A stretch of 64,000 nucleotides of DNA. Origin: Dactylosporangium sp. AC04546 (GTDB taxonomy: Bacteria > Actinomycetota > Actinomycetes > Mycobacteriales > Micromonosporaceae). The notes below the pieces were generated by a model. It was given only the letters and a program-made list of their open reading frames with translations, had not been told where the DNA came from and did no database searches. The DNA lies in assembly GCF_022095675.1 (NCBI RefSeq), contig NZ_JAHYSG010000019.1, positions 1 to 64,000 of the forward strand. Direction: 5' to 3'. Shown here piece by piece: positions 25,615-33,023 of the stretch. The translations under genes were made by a program, and so were the position numbers. Each line of letters begins with the position of its first letter. Within the stretch, counting starts at the first letter, position 1.

Positions 25615-25723
25615 CGCGGTCGCCGCCGCGCTCAAGCTCGGCCAGTGCGCGGATCAGCTCCGGGACGTCGGCGACCCGCTTCGCGTCCAGTTCGATGCTC
25701 GTGTCGCCGCGGGTCAGCGTGAG
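25601..25723 (-). pseudogene. C-terminal remnant of an EACC1-type gene
   Basis: Forty codons (containing LTRGDTSIELDAKRVADVPE and ending GGDRGVPA) resemble the C-terminal end of the EACC1 partner that normally precedes these caspases. It has no start codon and begins directly after the TAG stop of the cyclase gene, in the same frame. Its TGA overlaps the caspase GTG. The abrupt junction suggests that the rest was deleted when the cyclase operon was joined here. The EACC1 identity rests on position and short similarity. Confidence 0.5.
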
Positions 25724-26632
25724 CTACAGGACGGCGAGGGGGTTGACCGGGCTCGCGGTGCCGCCCTCGATGGTCAGCGGGGCCAGCGTGAACAGGAAGT
25801 CCGTCGCCCCCAGGGTGTGCAGCTCCTCCAGCCAGAGCATCTCCAGCAGGTGGATGCCGTGGCGCCAGAGGAACAGCAGGTGGAGATCCTCCTCCAGGGG
25901 CTCGGTGCAGCGGCCGTGGTCGTCCAGGGCCGCGATCGCCGCGTTGTCCATGGCCACCAGGGCCACGTCGCGCTCGGCCAGCCACAGGCCGGCCTCGTAG
26001 GACAGGCCGGGCTGCGGGTGGGCGTAGCTGGACGGGTCCGACTCGTGCACCAGCGGCCAGCCGGTGCGGATGACCACCGCGTCGCCCGGGCGGACGTCCA
26101 CGCCGCACGCCGCGAGCTCGTCGGGGCCGATGCGGGCGCCGCCGTCCAGGTGTGGCACGCCGGTCCGCGCGGCCACGTCCAGGAAGACGCCGCGGGTGAC
26201 GATGCCGCCCGCCTTGTCGATACCGCAGCGCGTCGCGCCGTAGCTGCGGACCCGGGACGCGGCGTGGCCGTTGTAGAGCTTGTCGCCCGTCCACATGTGG
26301 CACAGGGCGTCGAGGTGCGTCGTCGTGCCGTGCGGGGAGACCACCAGGGCGTCGTCGCAGACGCACAGGCCGGGGCCGATCGGGCGGGTGCCGGCCGCGT
26401 AGTCGCCGCCGTCCACCGACATGAAGTGCTGTGGGAGGGGGCGGCCCGGGAGATGGGGCACGCCCAGGCGGGCCGGGCTCGACGTCGAGCCGCGGATCGG
26501 CAGGGCCAGGCTCACCACCCGGCCCTGGCGGACGCTGCCCAGCGCCGCCAGCACCACCTCCGGGGTCAACAGGTTCAACGTGCCGCGTTCGTCGTCCGAA
26601 CCCCAGCGGCCCCAGTTGTTCGGCTCGATCAC
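25724..26632 (-). CDS. Cyclase-family metal-dependent hydrolase
   Basis: A 302-residue member of the cyclase / kynurenine formamidase / isatin hydrolase family. The metal motif HGTTTHLDALCH gives His101, His106, Asp108 and His112. C-terminus (GTASPVNPLAVL) is complete. Family members hydrolyse amide or lactam bonds such as isatin or N-formylkynurenine. The GTG start at 26632 overlaps the alpha/beta hydrolase stop (GTGA). Third gene of the LLM-hydrolase-cyclase operon read from a KstR2-like promoter. Its stop codon is the exact border with the degraded EACC1-caspase locus. Confidence 0.87.
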   Translation of the reverse strand: MIEPNNWGRWGSDDERGTLNLLTPEVVLAALGSVRQGRVVSLALPIRGSTSSPARLGVPHLPGRPLPQHFMSVDGGDYAAGTRPIGPGLCVCDDALVVSPHGTTTHLDALCHMWTGDKLYNGHAASRVRSYGATRCGIDKAGGIVTRGVFLDVAARTGVPHLDGGARIGPDELAACGVDVRPGDAVVIRTGWPLVHESDPSSYAHPQPGLSYEAGLWLAERDVALVAMDNAAIAALDDHGRCTEPLEEDLHLLFLWRHGIHLLEMLWLEELHTLGATDFLFTLAPLTIEGGTASPVNPLAVL

Positions 26633-27516
26633 GACGGCTCTCCTCGGTGCAGTGCGGCTCGGAGCGCGGACACGTACTCGGCCACGGCGGCTCGGCTGAC
26701 CCGGGCCTTCGGCGCCACCGCGCCGAAGCCGTGCGGCACACCCGGGACGACGTGCAGCTCGACCGGGACGCCGTCGCGCTGCATGGCCAGGGCGTACGCG
26801 ATCGCCTCGTCGCGCAGGCAGTCCAGGCCGGCGGCGAGGACGTAGGCGGGCGCGACGCCGCTGAGGTCGGCGGCCCGCAGCGGCGCGGCGTACACCGGTA
26901 CCGGAGCGCCACCCAGACCGCGCAGGTAGTGGGACCAGCAGGTCGCCGCGTCCGCCCGGCTGAAGACGGCGGCGTCGGCGCCCGCGCGCATCGACGCGGT
27001 ACCGAGGCGGTCGTCGAGCACCGGCTGGGTGAGCAGCTGGAAGGTCAACGCGGGGCCGCCACGGTCGCGGGCCAGCAGGGCGAGCGCGGCGGCGAGTCCA
27101 CCACCGGCGCTGGCGCCCCCGACCGCGATCCGGGAAGGGTCGGCGCCCGGCAGGCCGCCGGAGGCGAGCCAGGTGAGCACGGTGTAACCGTCGTCGAGCG
27201 CGGCCGGATACGGATGCTCGGGCGCGAGCCGGTAGTCGACCGCGACCACGATCGCGTCGGCGCCGGTGGCGAGCCGGGCGCAGAGCGGGTCGTCGTCGGC
27301 GGCCGAGCCGATGCAGAAGCCGCCGGCGTGGCACCACACGACCACGGGCAGGCCACCGCCGGCGCCGACCGGCCGGTGGATGCGCACGCCGGGACCGACG
27401 TCGAGGACCGTCACCCCGTCACGAACGGCCGGAGCCGGCCGTCGCAACAAGGCGGGATTCGTGAAGTCGAGCCGGCCGAAGGCGAGCGCCGCCGGGAGCA
27501 CCTCAGGGTCCATCAT
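26629..27516 (-). CDS. Alpha/beta hydrolase, hormone-sensitive-lipase family
   Basis: A 295-residue HSL-type esterase. Oxyanion motif is CHAGGF (a variant of HGGG), nucleophile motif GGASAGGG, with the acid in AGLDCLRDE and the histidine in PGVPHGFG. Expected to hydrolyse an ester, lactone or activated carboxylic derivative. ATGATG lies over the upstream LLM stop; the first ATG (27516) gives a 4-base overlap. Ends in an overlap with the cyclase start. The substrate is unknown; it may act on the ester or lactone product of the neighbouring LLM monooxygenase. Confidence 0.87.
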   Translation of the reverse strand: MMDPEVLPAALAFGRLDFTNPALLRRPAPAVRDGVTVLDVGPGVRIHRPVGAGGGLPVVVWCHAGGFCIGSAADDDPLCARLATGADAIVVAVDYRLAPEHPYPAALDDGYTVLTWLASGGLPGADPSRIAVGGASAGGGLAAALALLARDRGGPALTFQLLTQPVLDDRLGTASMRAGADAAVFSRADAATCWSHYLRGLGGAPVPVYAAPLRAADLSGVAPAYVLAAGLDCLRDEAIAYALAMQRDGVPVELHVVPGVPHGFGAVAPKARVSRAAVAEYVSALRAALHRGEPS

Positions 27517-28361
27517 CGAACGCCGTACCGGTCGGCGAAGTCGGTCAGCTGCGCCACCGCGTCCCGCGAGCGGACGGCCGGGCGCACGATCAAGCGATGC
27601 ACGCCCAGGGCGGCGAAGCGCTCGATGTCTGACGGCGGGGCCTCGAACGCGCTGACCGTGGTCTGGAACCCGGCCGGATCGCGCCCCGCCTCTTCCAGCA
27701 GCCTGTGGAGCGCGTCGACCTGCGGCGTGGCGCTCTCCAAGGTGTGCGGCATGCTGATCCAGCCGTCGCACAGCCGGACCGCCCGGCGCAGCGACGCGGC
27801 CCCCTCGCCGCCGGCGAGCAGCGGCGGGTGCGGCTGCGCGACCGGCTTCGGCGCGAACACCACGTTGTCGAACGAGTAGAAGCGCCCGTGGTGGTCGACG
27901 ACCGGCTCGGTCCACAGCCGCTTGGCCACCTCGATCGCCTCGTCGAGGCGCTTGCCGCGGCTGCCGAACTCCAGCTCCACGGCCCGCCACTCGGCGGCGA
28001 GCCAGCCCGCGCCGACGCCGACCAGCGCCCGGCCGCCGGAGATCCAGTCGAGGGTACCGAACGCGCGCGCCGCGATGATCGGATGGCGCAGGCCGAAGAG
28101 GTAGACGTACGTGCCGAGCTTGATCCGGTGGGTCCGGGCGGCGATGGCGGCGAGGAACGTCGGCGCGTCGAACAGCGGGGTGTCCGGCGGCACGGGCGGG
28201 GCGCCGTCGGCCGCGCCTGGATACGCCGAGTCGGCCATGTCGGTGGTGAAGACGAGGTGTTCGGGTATCCACACCGACTCGAAGCCGAGCTCGTCGGCGG
28301 CGACGGCGACGTCGCTCCAGACGGCGGGGTGTAGCAGACCGAGATTGACGCCGAACCGCAT
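27513..28361 (-). CDS. LLM-class F420-type oxidoreductase (TIGR03619-like)
   Basis: A 282-residue luciferase-fold enzyme (FESVWIPEHLVF near 30, RTHRIKLGTYVYLFGLRHP near 73, GRALVGVGAGWLAAEW near 100) typical of F420-linked TIGR03619 proteins. First gene of a three-gene operon with the esterase and the cyclase. The TAGGAT minus-10 ends seven bases before the ATG, so the transcript is probably leaderless. The KstR2-like box abuts the minus-10. Confidence 0.84.
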   Translation of the reverse strand: MRFGVNLGLLHPAVWSDVAVAADELGFESVWIPEHLVFTTDMADSAYPGAADGAPPVPPDTPLFDAPTFLAAIAARTHRIKLGTYVYLFGLRHPIIAARAFGTLDWISGGRALVGVGAGWLAAEWRAVELEFGSRGKRLDEAIEVAKRLWTEPVVDHHGRFYSFDNVVFAPKPVAQPHPPLLAGGEGAASLRRAVRLCDGWISMPHTLESATPQVDALHRLLEEAGRDPAGFQTTVSAFEAPPSDIERFAALGVHRLIVRPAVRSRDAVAQLTDFADRYGVR

Positions 28362-28367
28362 GCGGTG

Positions 28368-28386
28368 ATCCTACCAAACGCTTGGT
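28368..28386 (-). promoter_or_regulatory. KstR2-like operator and minus-10 of the LLM-esterase-cyclase operon
   Basis: ACCAAACGCTTGGT (28373-28386) has one mismatch to the consensus. TAGGAT on the minus strand (28373 to 28368) touches its edge and would start transcription at or next to the ATG at 28361. Confidence 0.75.
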
Positions 28387-28392
28387 TGGGCG

Positions 28393-28441
28393 TTGACCCC
28401 CAATTTCCTGGGCTTTAGATTAAGCCAATCAAGCGCTAGGT
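28393..28441 (+). promoter_or_regulatory. Promoter and KstR2-like operator for the gene at 28458
   Basis: TTGACC (28393-28398), 17 bases, TAGATT (28416-28421), then ATCAAGCGCTAGGT (28428-28441) with one mismatch. The operator covers the expected transcription start, the same layout as at 7763-7810 and 11085-11133. Confidence 0.78.
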
Positions 28442-28457
28442 CAAGGAGGGAACCGCC

Positions 28458-29231
28458 GTGCACCGGGGCATCTACCTGCTCGAAGAGGTCTATTTCCATC
28501 CCATGCACTCACAGCGCCCGTTGGACTACCTGAGCTGGCTGACCGGCTACAAGCGGGCCGACGAGGACCGCGCGACCGGCGACGCCGAGCTCACCAGCGG
28601 CCTGTCGGTCCGCTCCCACGACATCGACCTGGTCGGCGCGTTCTACGCCGTCGGCATCACCGGGCACGTGCAGTTCAAGGCGGTGACGCTGTGGGACTGC
28701 ATCGGCGGCTGGGACGGCGGCTGGCGGCAGATGCTCGACATCTACGACAACGTCGACCCGCGGCTGTTCCTGTCGAACATCGACGGCATGCGCCACCACG
28801 CGTACTCCCGGCCGATGGGCGGGGTGCCCGGCACGCCGGACCTCCAGGCGCTGCGCGCCGAGGGGTACACCGCGCCGTTCTTCCTCTACGACGTGGCGAC
28901 CGTGCGGCCCGGCGCGGCCCTGGACTACCTCGCCGCGGTGCGTGAGCAGCGGGCCCCGATCATGGCCGACTACAACCACCGCCTGGTCGGGCTGTACGAG
29001 GTGCTGCTCAGCGACTCCGAGGTCGTCACGTTCTGGGGCACCGACATGGACTCACATTTAGCGGTACAGCGGGCATACGACGCGACGCTCGGCCTCGACG
29101 ACGAGGTGCCGGGCGACGAGCGGCTCCTGAAGTGGCGGCGCACGGCCCGGGAGTTCCTCACCGGGCCGTGGCAGGAGGGGCTGCTGGCGCCGTTCCCCGG
29201 TTCGCGCCTGTCGAACCAGCCGCCCCGCTGA
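28458..29231 (+). CDS. Hypothetical protein with NIPSNAP-like C-terminal region
   Basis: A 257-residue protein not confidently recognised. Residues about 140-215 (ATVRPGAALDYLAAVREQRA, VGLYEVLLSDSEVVTFWGTD) have the layout of a NIPSNAP/EthD dimeric alpha-beta barrel, and the N-terminal half may be a second diverged copy. There is no signal peptide or membrane segment. GTG start with an AAGGAGG ribosome site. It is the only gene of its transcript, with its own KstR2-like promoter and a strong terminator. A heme-, aldoxime- or ring-handling role would fit the fold but is not supported by specific residues. Confidence 0.65.
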   Translation: MHRGIYLLEEVYFHPMHSQRPLDYLSWLTGYKRADEDRATGDAELTSGLSVRSHDIDLVGAFYAVGITGHVQFKAVTLWDCIGGWDGGWRQMLDIYDNVDPRLFLSNIDGMRHHAYSRPMGGVPGTPDLQALRAEGYTAPFFLYDVATVRPGAALDYLAAVREQRAPIMADYNHRLVGLYEVLLSDSEVVTFWGTDMDSHLAVQRAYDATLGLDDEVPGDERLLKWRRTAREFLTGPWQEGLLAPFPGSRLSNQPPR

Positions 29232-29242
29232 GCGAAGTAGCC

Positions 29243-29280
29243 GACGTTGGTCGATCTACCGACGTAGATCGACCAACGTC
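29243..29280. terminator. Strong bidirectional hairpin
   Basis: Two perfectly complementary 17-base arms (29243-29259 and 29264-29280; the left arm begins GACGTTGGTCGATC) flank a four-base CGAC loop. It lies exactly between two convergent genes and ends three bases from the flavin reductase stop. Confidence 0.8.
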
Positions 29281-29282
29281 TG

Positions 29283-30449
29283 TCAAGCCGTGACCGGCCG
29301 GCGGCCGCCCAGCGCGGCGGTGACGGCTTCCGCCGCCAGCAGCATCCGGTCGCGGTAGCGGTACACGTCCGCCAGCGCCGACTCGTGCGGCAGGCCGTAG
29401 ATGCTCAGCAGCAGTACCACGTCGCCGTCCGGCCCGAACACCGGCACGTTGAGGTTGCGCACCTGGTAGGTCGCGCGGGCGCCGAGGTCCTCCGGCTCGT
29501 ACTCCCCGCCGAGCCGGTCGACCACCCGCCGCACGTGCTGCCACTCCTGCTCCCGCGGCCCGCGCAGCGGCAGCAGGGCCAGCGCCACCTCGAGCTCCCG
29601 GTGCGACGCGCTGCCCAGCCCGAGCGACCAGCCGCGCTCCTGCACCCGGGCGAGCACCTCCCGGTGCCGCCGCACGTCGGACGGCGCGGCACGGGCCAGC
29701 CACTCGGCCACCGCCGCCTCGCCGGCCCAGGCGACGAACGGCCCGCCCAGCGGCGGGACGAACGGGATGCGCTGCCCGACCCGGGTCGGCACCGAACGCC
29801 CGTTCGGCCGGCCGGTGCAGGCCAGGATCGCCAGCTCACCGCCGACCAGCGCGGTGGCCAGGCACTCGACCCCGAGGTCGGCGGCGACCTGCTCCATCGT
29901 GGGCCGGGCCAGGTCGACCTGCCAGAGCAGCTCGGCCAGGTCGGGCTCGGCGGGCGCGGTCAGCGACATCGGGGCGAACCGCCCGTAGCCACCCTGGAAG
30001 AACACCAGCGGCAGCGAGGGCCGCGCGATGTCGAGCCCGCGCACCCGCCCGACGGCGATGTAGTGGTCGCCGGCCTCGTGCAGCACGTCGAGCTCGCAGT
30101 CGATCCAGGCGACGGCACCGTCGAGGACGGGGGCGCCCGACGGCAGGCGCCGCCAGGGGATCCCGGCGAACTTGTCGGCGCCCTTGGCGGCCATCGCCCG
30201 GCAGACGTGCTCCTGGTCGGCGGCGAGCACGTTGACGCAGAAGGCGCCGGCGGCGCGGATCTTCGGGAACGTCGTGGAGCTCTTGTCCGGGAAGAAGGCG
30301 ACCAGCGGCGGGTCCAGCGACACCGACGTGAACGAGCCGACCGCCATGCCGACCGGCACGCCGTCGTCGCCGCACGCCGTGATGACGGTGACCCCTGTCG
30401 GGTAGTGCCCCAGCACCTGCCGGAACTGCTTCGGGTCGAACGTTGACAT
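29283..30449 (-). CDS. Flavin reductase fused to an IclR-type ligand-binding domain
   Basis: A 388-residue fusion. Residues 1-165 are a flavin reductase domain (GHYPTGVTVITA, VGSFTSVSLDPPLVAFFPDKSS cut short here to its landmarks, GDHYIAVGRV). Residues about 170-388 match the GAF-like effector domain of IclR regulators, without the helix-turn-helix. The reductase would supply reduced FMN to the LLM monooxygenases, and the ligand domain may tune it to a pathway metabolite. The 32-base gap to the MaoC gene upstream carries a KstR2-like box and TAATAC minus-10, giving it its own promoter. Confidence 0.85.
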   Translation of the reverse strand: MSTFDPKQFRQVLGHYPTGVTVITACGDDGVPVGMAVGSFTSVSLDPPLVAFFPDKSSTTFPKIRAAGAFCVNVLAADQEHVCRAMAAKGADKFAGIPWRRLPSGAPVLDGAVAWIDCELDVLHEAGDHYIAVGRVRGLDIARPSLPLVFFQGGYGRFAPMSLTAPAEPDLAELLWQVDLARPTMEQVAADLGVECLATALVGGELAILACTGRPNGRSVPTRVGQRIPFVPPLGGPFVAWAGEAAVAEWLARAAPSDVRRHREVLARVQERGWSLGLGSASHRELEVALALLPLRGPREQEWQHVRRVVDRLGGEYEPEDLGARATYQVRNLNVPVFGPDGDVVLLLSIYGLPHESALADVYRYRDRMLLAAEAVTAALGGRRPVTA

Positions 30450-30458
30450 GGGCCCACT

Positions 30459-30478
30459 GTATTAAACAAGCGATTGCT
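30459..30478 (-). promoter_or_regulatory. KstR2-like operator and minus-10 of the flavin reductase gene
   Basis: AACAAGCGATTGCT (30465-30478) has one mismatch to the consensus; CAAGC-GATT-GCTTG also forms an inverted repeat at 30467-30480. TAATAC (30464 to 30459, minus strand) directly follows. Confidence 0.72.
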
Positions 30479-30481
30479 TGA

Positions 30482-30976
30482 CTAGGAGTCGGCCGCAGGC
30501 TCCGAAACCGGCTCCCGCCGCAGGCAGAGCACGTCGAGAGTGCCCGTCACGGCCGTCACGCCGCGCTCGACAACCTCGATCGCATAGTCAAACGCGACGC
30601 GCCCCGTGTGCGGCCGCCGCGACGGCGTCAGGGTCCGTACCGTCAGCCGCACCCGCACCGTGTCGCCGACCACCACGGCGGCCGCGAACGTGATCGTCTG
30701 CCCGAGCATCGCCTGCCCCGTCCCGGCGAAGATGCCGAGGCGTTCCTGCAGGCCAGAGGCTATCGCGACGGCCAGCAGGCCCTGCGGTACCACCGTGCCG
30801 AACGGACTGTGCTCGCGCGCGAAGGCGCTGTCGACGTGGATCGGGTTGAAGTCCCCGGTGAACATCGACCAGAACGTGAGGTCGGTCTGGGTCACCGTGC
30901 GGCCCTGGGTGACGAACTCCTCGTCGACGGTGAAGTCCTCAAAAAACCGGGCCGCCGGCCCGACTGGCGTCTGCAT
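30482..30976 (-). CDS. MaoC-like (R)-specific enoyl-CoA hydratase
   Basis: A 164-residue single hot-dog protein with the hydratase motif TGDFNPIHVD near residues 40-50 supplying the Asp/His pair. It would add water to an enoyl-CoA to give a beta-hydroxyacyl-CoA, the substrate type needed by the Ltp2-like aldolases. In steroid degradation an analogous hydratase (ChsH) works with Ltp2. It is divergent from the transporter operon; the KstR2-like box at 31007 lies between them and could serve both directions. Confidence 0.85.
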   Translation of the reverse strand: MQTPVGPAARFFEDFTVDEEFVTQGRTVTQTDLTFWSMFTGDFNPIHVDSAFAREHSPFGTVVPQGLLAVAIASGLQERLGIFAGTGQAMLGQTITFAAAVVVGDTVRVRLTVRTLTPSRRPHTGRVAFDYAIEVVERGVTAVTGTLDVLCLRREPVSEPAADS

Positions 30977-31006
30977 CGCTCCAGCGTCGCCGGATCCCGG
31001 TGATCA

Positions 31007-31042
31007 AACAAGCGCTTGACCAAGAGAGTGCCCGCTGATAGG
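31007..31042 (+). promoter_or_regulatory. KstR2-like operator overlapping the minus-35 of the transporter operon
   Basis: AACAAGCGCTTGAC (31007-31020) has one mismatch to the consensus. Its end supplies TTGACC (31016-31021), a good minus-35, with a weaker GATAGG near 31037-31042. The operator is 31 bases before the divergent MaoC start. Confidence 0.7.
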
Positions 31043-31085
31043 AACGAGACGGCCGCTTGTGTCCCCGCCGCCCAAGGAGACCTCC

Positions 31086-32228
31086 ATGCCGCGCAGGCCC
31101 GTTCTTGCCGCCGCGACCGTCCTCACCGCCCTGCTCTTGTCCTCGGCCTGTAACGGCGGTGGCGGCACCCCCGTCGCCGAGTCAACCGTCGCGGGCAGCC
31201 CGTGCGGTGCCGGGGGCAAGTCCGACCCGGCCAACCGCGACGCGAAGCGCCCGGTCGCCCGGTGCGACAAGGGCCTGCCCGGCCCCCGCCCGCTGCCGCA
31301 GACGGTGAAGCTGCGCTTCGCCACCGCGGTCAAGGCCGAGTTCATCGCACCACTGCTGCTCGCCCAGAGCAAGGGCGAGTTCCAGAAGGAGAACCTCGAC
31401 GTCGAGATCGTCGTGCTGCCGTTCGCCGACGCGGTACCGCAGGTGCTGTCCGGCAACCTCGACGGCACCACCGGCTCGCTCGAGGCCGGCTTCTTCAACG
31501 CCGTGAACAAGGACATCGACCTGACCTGGGTCGCCGGCAACTTCTACCCGCCCGACGCGGCCGACCCCACGAAGGCACAGACCGGCCTGTGGGCCCGCAA
31601 GAGCCTGTTCACCGACCCGGCCAAGCCCGACCTCGCCCAGCTCAAGGGCAAGAAGCTGGCCAGCAACGTCGGCTTCACCAGCTCCACGACGTACCCGATG
31701 GCCGAGGCCTTCAAGAGCAGCGGCATCTCGGTCAACGACGTCGAGATCGTCAAGATCCCCAGCGCCGACCAGGTGACCGCGCTGAAGAACGGCGCCGCCG
31801 ACATGGCCTGGCTCGTCGACCCGTACTGGCTGCCGATCGCCAACGACAGCAACTACGTCCTCGTCGCCACCCAGCCGGCCGGCGAGCCGCTCGGCGGGTT
31901 CTTCTTCGGCCCGGCCCTCGCCAAGGAGAAGCGGGCAGCCGGCGTCGCGTTCGTGCGGGCCCTGGTGCGGACCATCAACACGTACCTCGCCGGCGACTAC
32001 CAGAGCGACTCCGCCGCCGTGCAGGCCATCGCCGAGACGACCGGCGCCACCCCGGAGGCGATCAAGGGCACGCCGTCGCTGGTCTTCGACTGGGAGATCC
32101 GGGCCGGCACCACCCAGCGCGAGCAGGACTGGTTCCTCCAGCTCGGCCGGGTCGACTACAAGACGGCGATCGCCGAGACCGAGCTGGTCGACCGCTCGTT
32201 CTACACCGACGCGGTCGAGGGGCGCTGA
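31086..32228 (+). CDS. ABC transporter substrate-binding lipoprotein (SsuA/NMT1 type)
   Basis: A 380-residue exported lipoprotein. Signal peptide with a lipobox-like LLLSSAC puts the modified cysteine at about residue 21. The mature part has the NMT1/SsuA fold (RFATAVKAEFIAPLLLAQSK, GTTGSLEAGFFNAV, VGFTSSTTYPMAEAFK). This class binds small anionic or nitrogenous organics such as sulfonates or pyrimidines. ATG 31086 has an AAGGAGA ribosome site. It leads a six-gene operon that continues into DUF35, ADP synthetase and aldolase genes, so import is tied to the catabolic pathway. Confidence 0.88.
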   Translation: MPRRPVLAAATVLTALLLSSACNGGGGTPVAESTVAGSPCGAGGKSDPANRDAKRPVARCDKGLPGPRPLPQTVKLRFATAVKAEFIAPLLLAQSKGEFQKENLDVEIVVLPFADAVPQVLSGNLDGTTGSLEAGFFNAVNKDIDLTWVAGNFYPPDAADPTKAQTGLWARKSLFTDPAKPDLAQLKGKKLASNVGFTSSTTYPMAEAFKSSGISVNDVEIVKIPSADQVTALKNGAADMAWLVDPYWLPIANDSNYVLVATQPAGEPLGGFFFGPALAKEKRAAGVAFVRALVRTINTYLAGDYQSDSAAVQAIAETTGATPEAIKGTPSLVFDWEIRAGTTQREQDWFLQLGRVDYKTAIAETELVDRSFYTDAVEGR

Positions 32229-32231
32229 CCC

Positions 32232-33023
32232 ATGCAGACCGGTTCCGCCGCCATCCTGGCCGAGGGCGTCCGGCGCGACTTCGGCGCCGTGTCCGGCCTC
32301 GGCCCGCTCGACCTCACGATCGACGACGGCGAGTTCGTCTGCATCGTCGGCCCCTCCGGCTGCGGCAAGTCCACGTTCCTGCGCATCGTCGCCGGGATCC
32401 TGCGGCCCACCGCCGGCGAGGTCACCATCGCCACCCGCGGCGACGGGAAGGTACCGCTGTCGATGGTCTTCCAGGACCACGGCATCTACCCGTGGAAGAC
32501 CGTCGAGCAGAACGTCCGCTTCGCCCTGGAGGTCAACGGCTTCGGCCGGGCGGAGGCCCGCCGCCGCACCGACCACTGGCTCGGCCAGCTCGGCCTCGCC
32601 GAGTTCCGCCAGGCGTACCCCAGCACCCTCTCCGGCGGTATGCGCCAGCGGGTCGGCATCGCCCGGGCGTTCGCGCTCGACCCGGAGATCCTGCTCATGG
32701 ACGAGCCGTTCGCGGCGCTCGACGCCCAGTTGCGCCAGGTGCTCCAGGAGGAGCTGCTCGGGCTGTGGCAGCGGGACCGGCGCACGGTGGTGTTCGTGAC
32801 GCACAGCCTGGAGGAGGCGATCCTGCTCGGCGACCGGGTCGTGGTGATGAGCGCCCGGCCCGGCCGGGTCGTGCGCTCGGCCGAGGTGCCGTTCGAGCGG
32901 CCCCGGGCCGCCGCCGTGCGCGACTCGGCGGCGTTCGCCGACCTGAAGGCGCAGCTGTGGGACTGCCTGCGGCACGAGGTCGACGCCTACCTGGCGACCG
33001 TGACGGGAGGTACCGATGCCTAG
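32232..33023 (+). CDS. ABC transporter ATPase (SsuB/TauB type)
   Basis: A 263-residue ATPase with Walker A GPSGCGKST (40-48), Q-loop FQD (80-82), signature LSGGMRQR (133-140), Walker B ILLMDEP and the switch histidine in FVTHSLEEA. It follows the binding protein by three bases and overlaps the permease start by eight bases. Powers uptake through the permease at 33016. Confidence 0.92.
   Translation: MQTGSAAILAEGVRRDFGAVSGLGPLDLTIDDGEFVCIVGPSGCGKSTFLRIVAGILRPTAGEVTIATRGDGKVPLSMVFQDHGIYPWKTVEQNVRFALEVNGFGRAEARRRTDHWLGQLGLAEFRQAYPSTLSGGMRQRVGIARAFALDPEILLMDEPFAALDAQLRQVLQEELLGLWQRDRRTVVFVTHSLEEAILLGDRVVVMSARPGRVVRSAEVPFERPRAAAVRDSAAFADLKAQLWDCLRHEVDAYLATVTGGTDA

Noticed and set aside
24234..25723. 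Active caspase-based antiphage system
   Set aside because: The catalytic His/Cys region is missing, EACC1 is reduced to a fragment and the frame is broken.
29243..29280. Transposon terminal repeat or attachment site
   Set aside because: The two arms are 4 bases apart between convergent stop codons; a terminator explains it and no recombinase gene is present.
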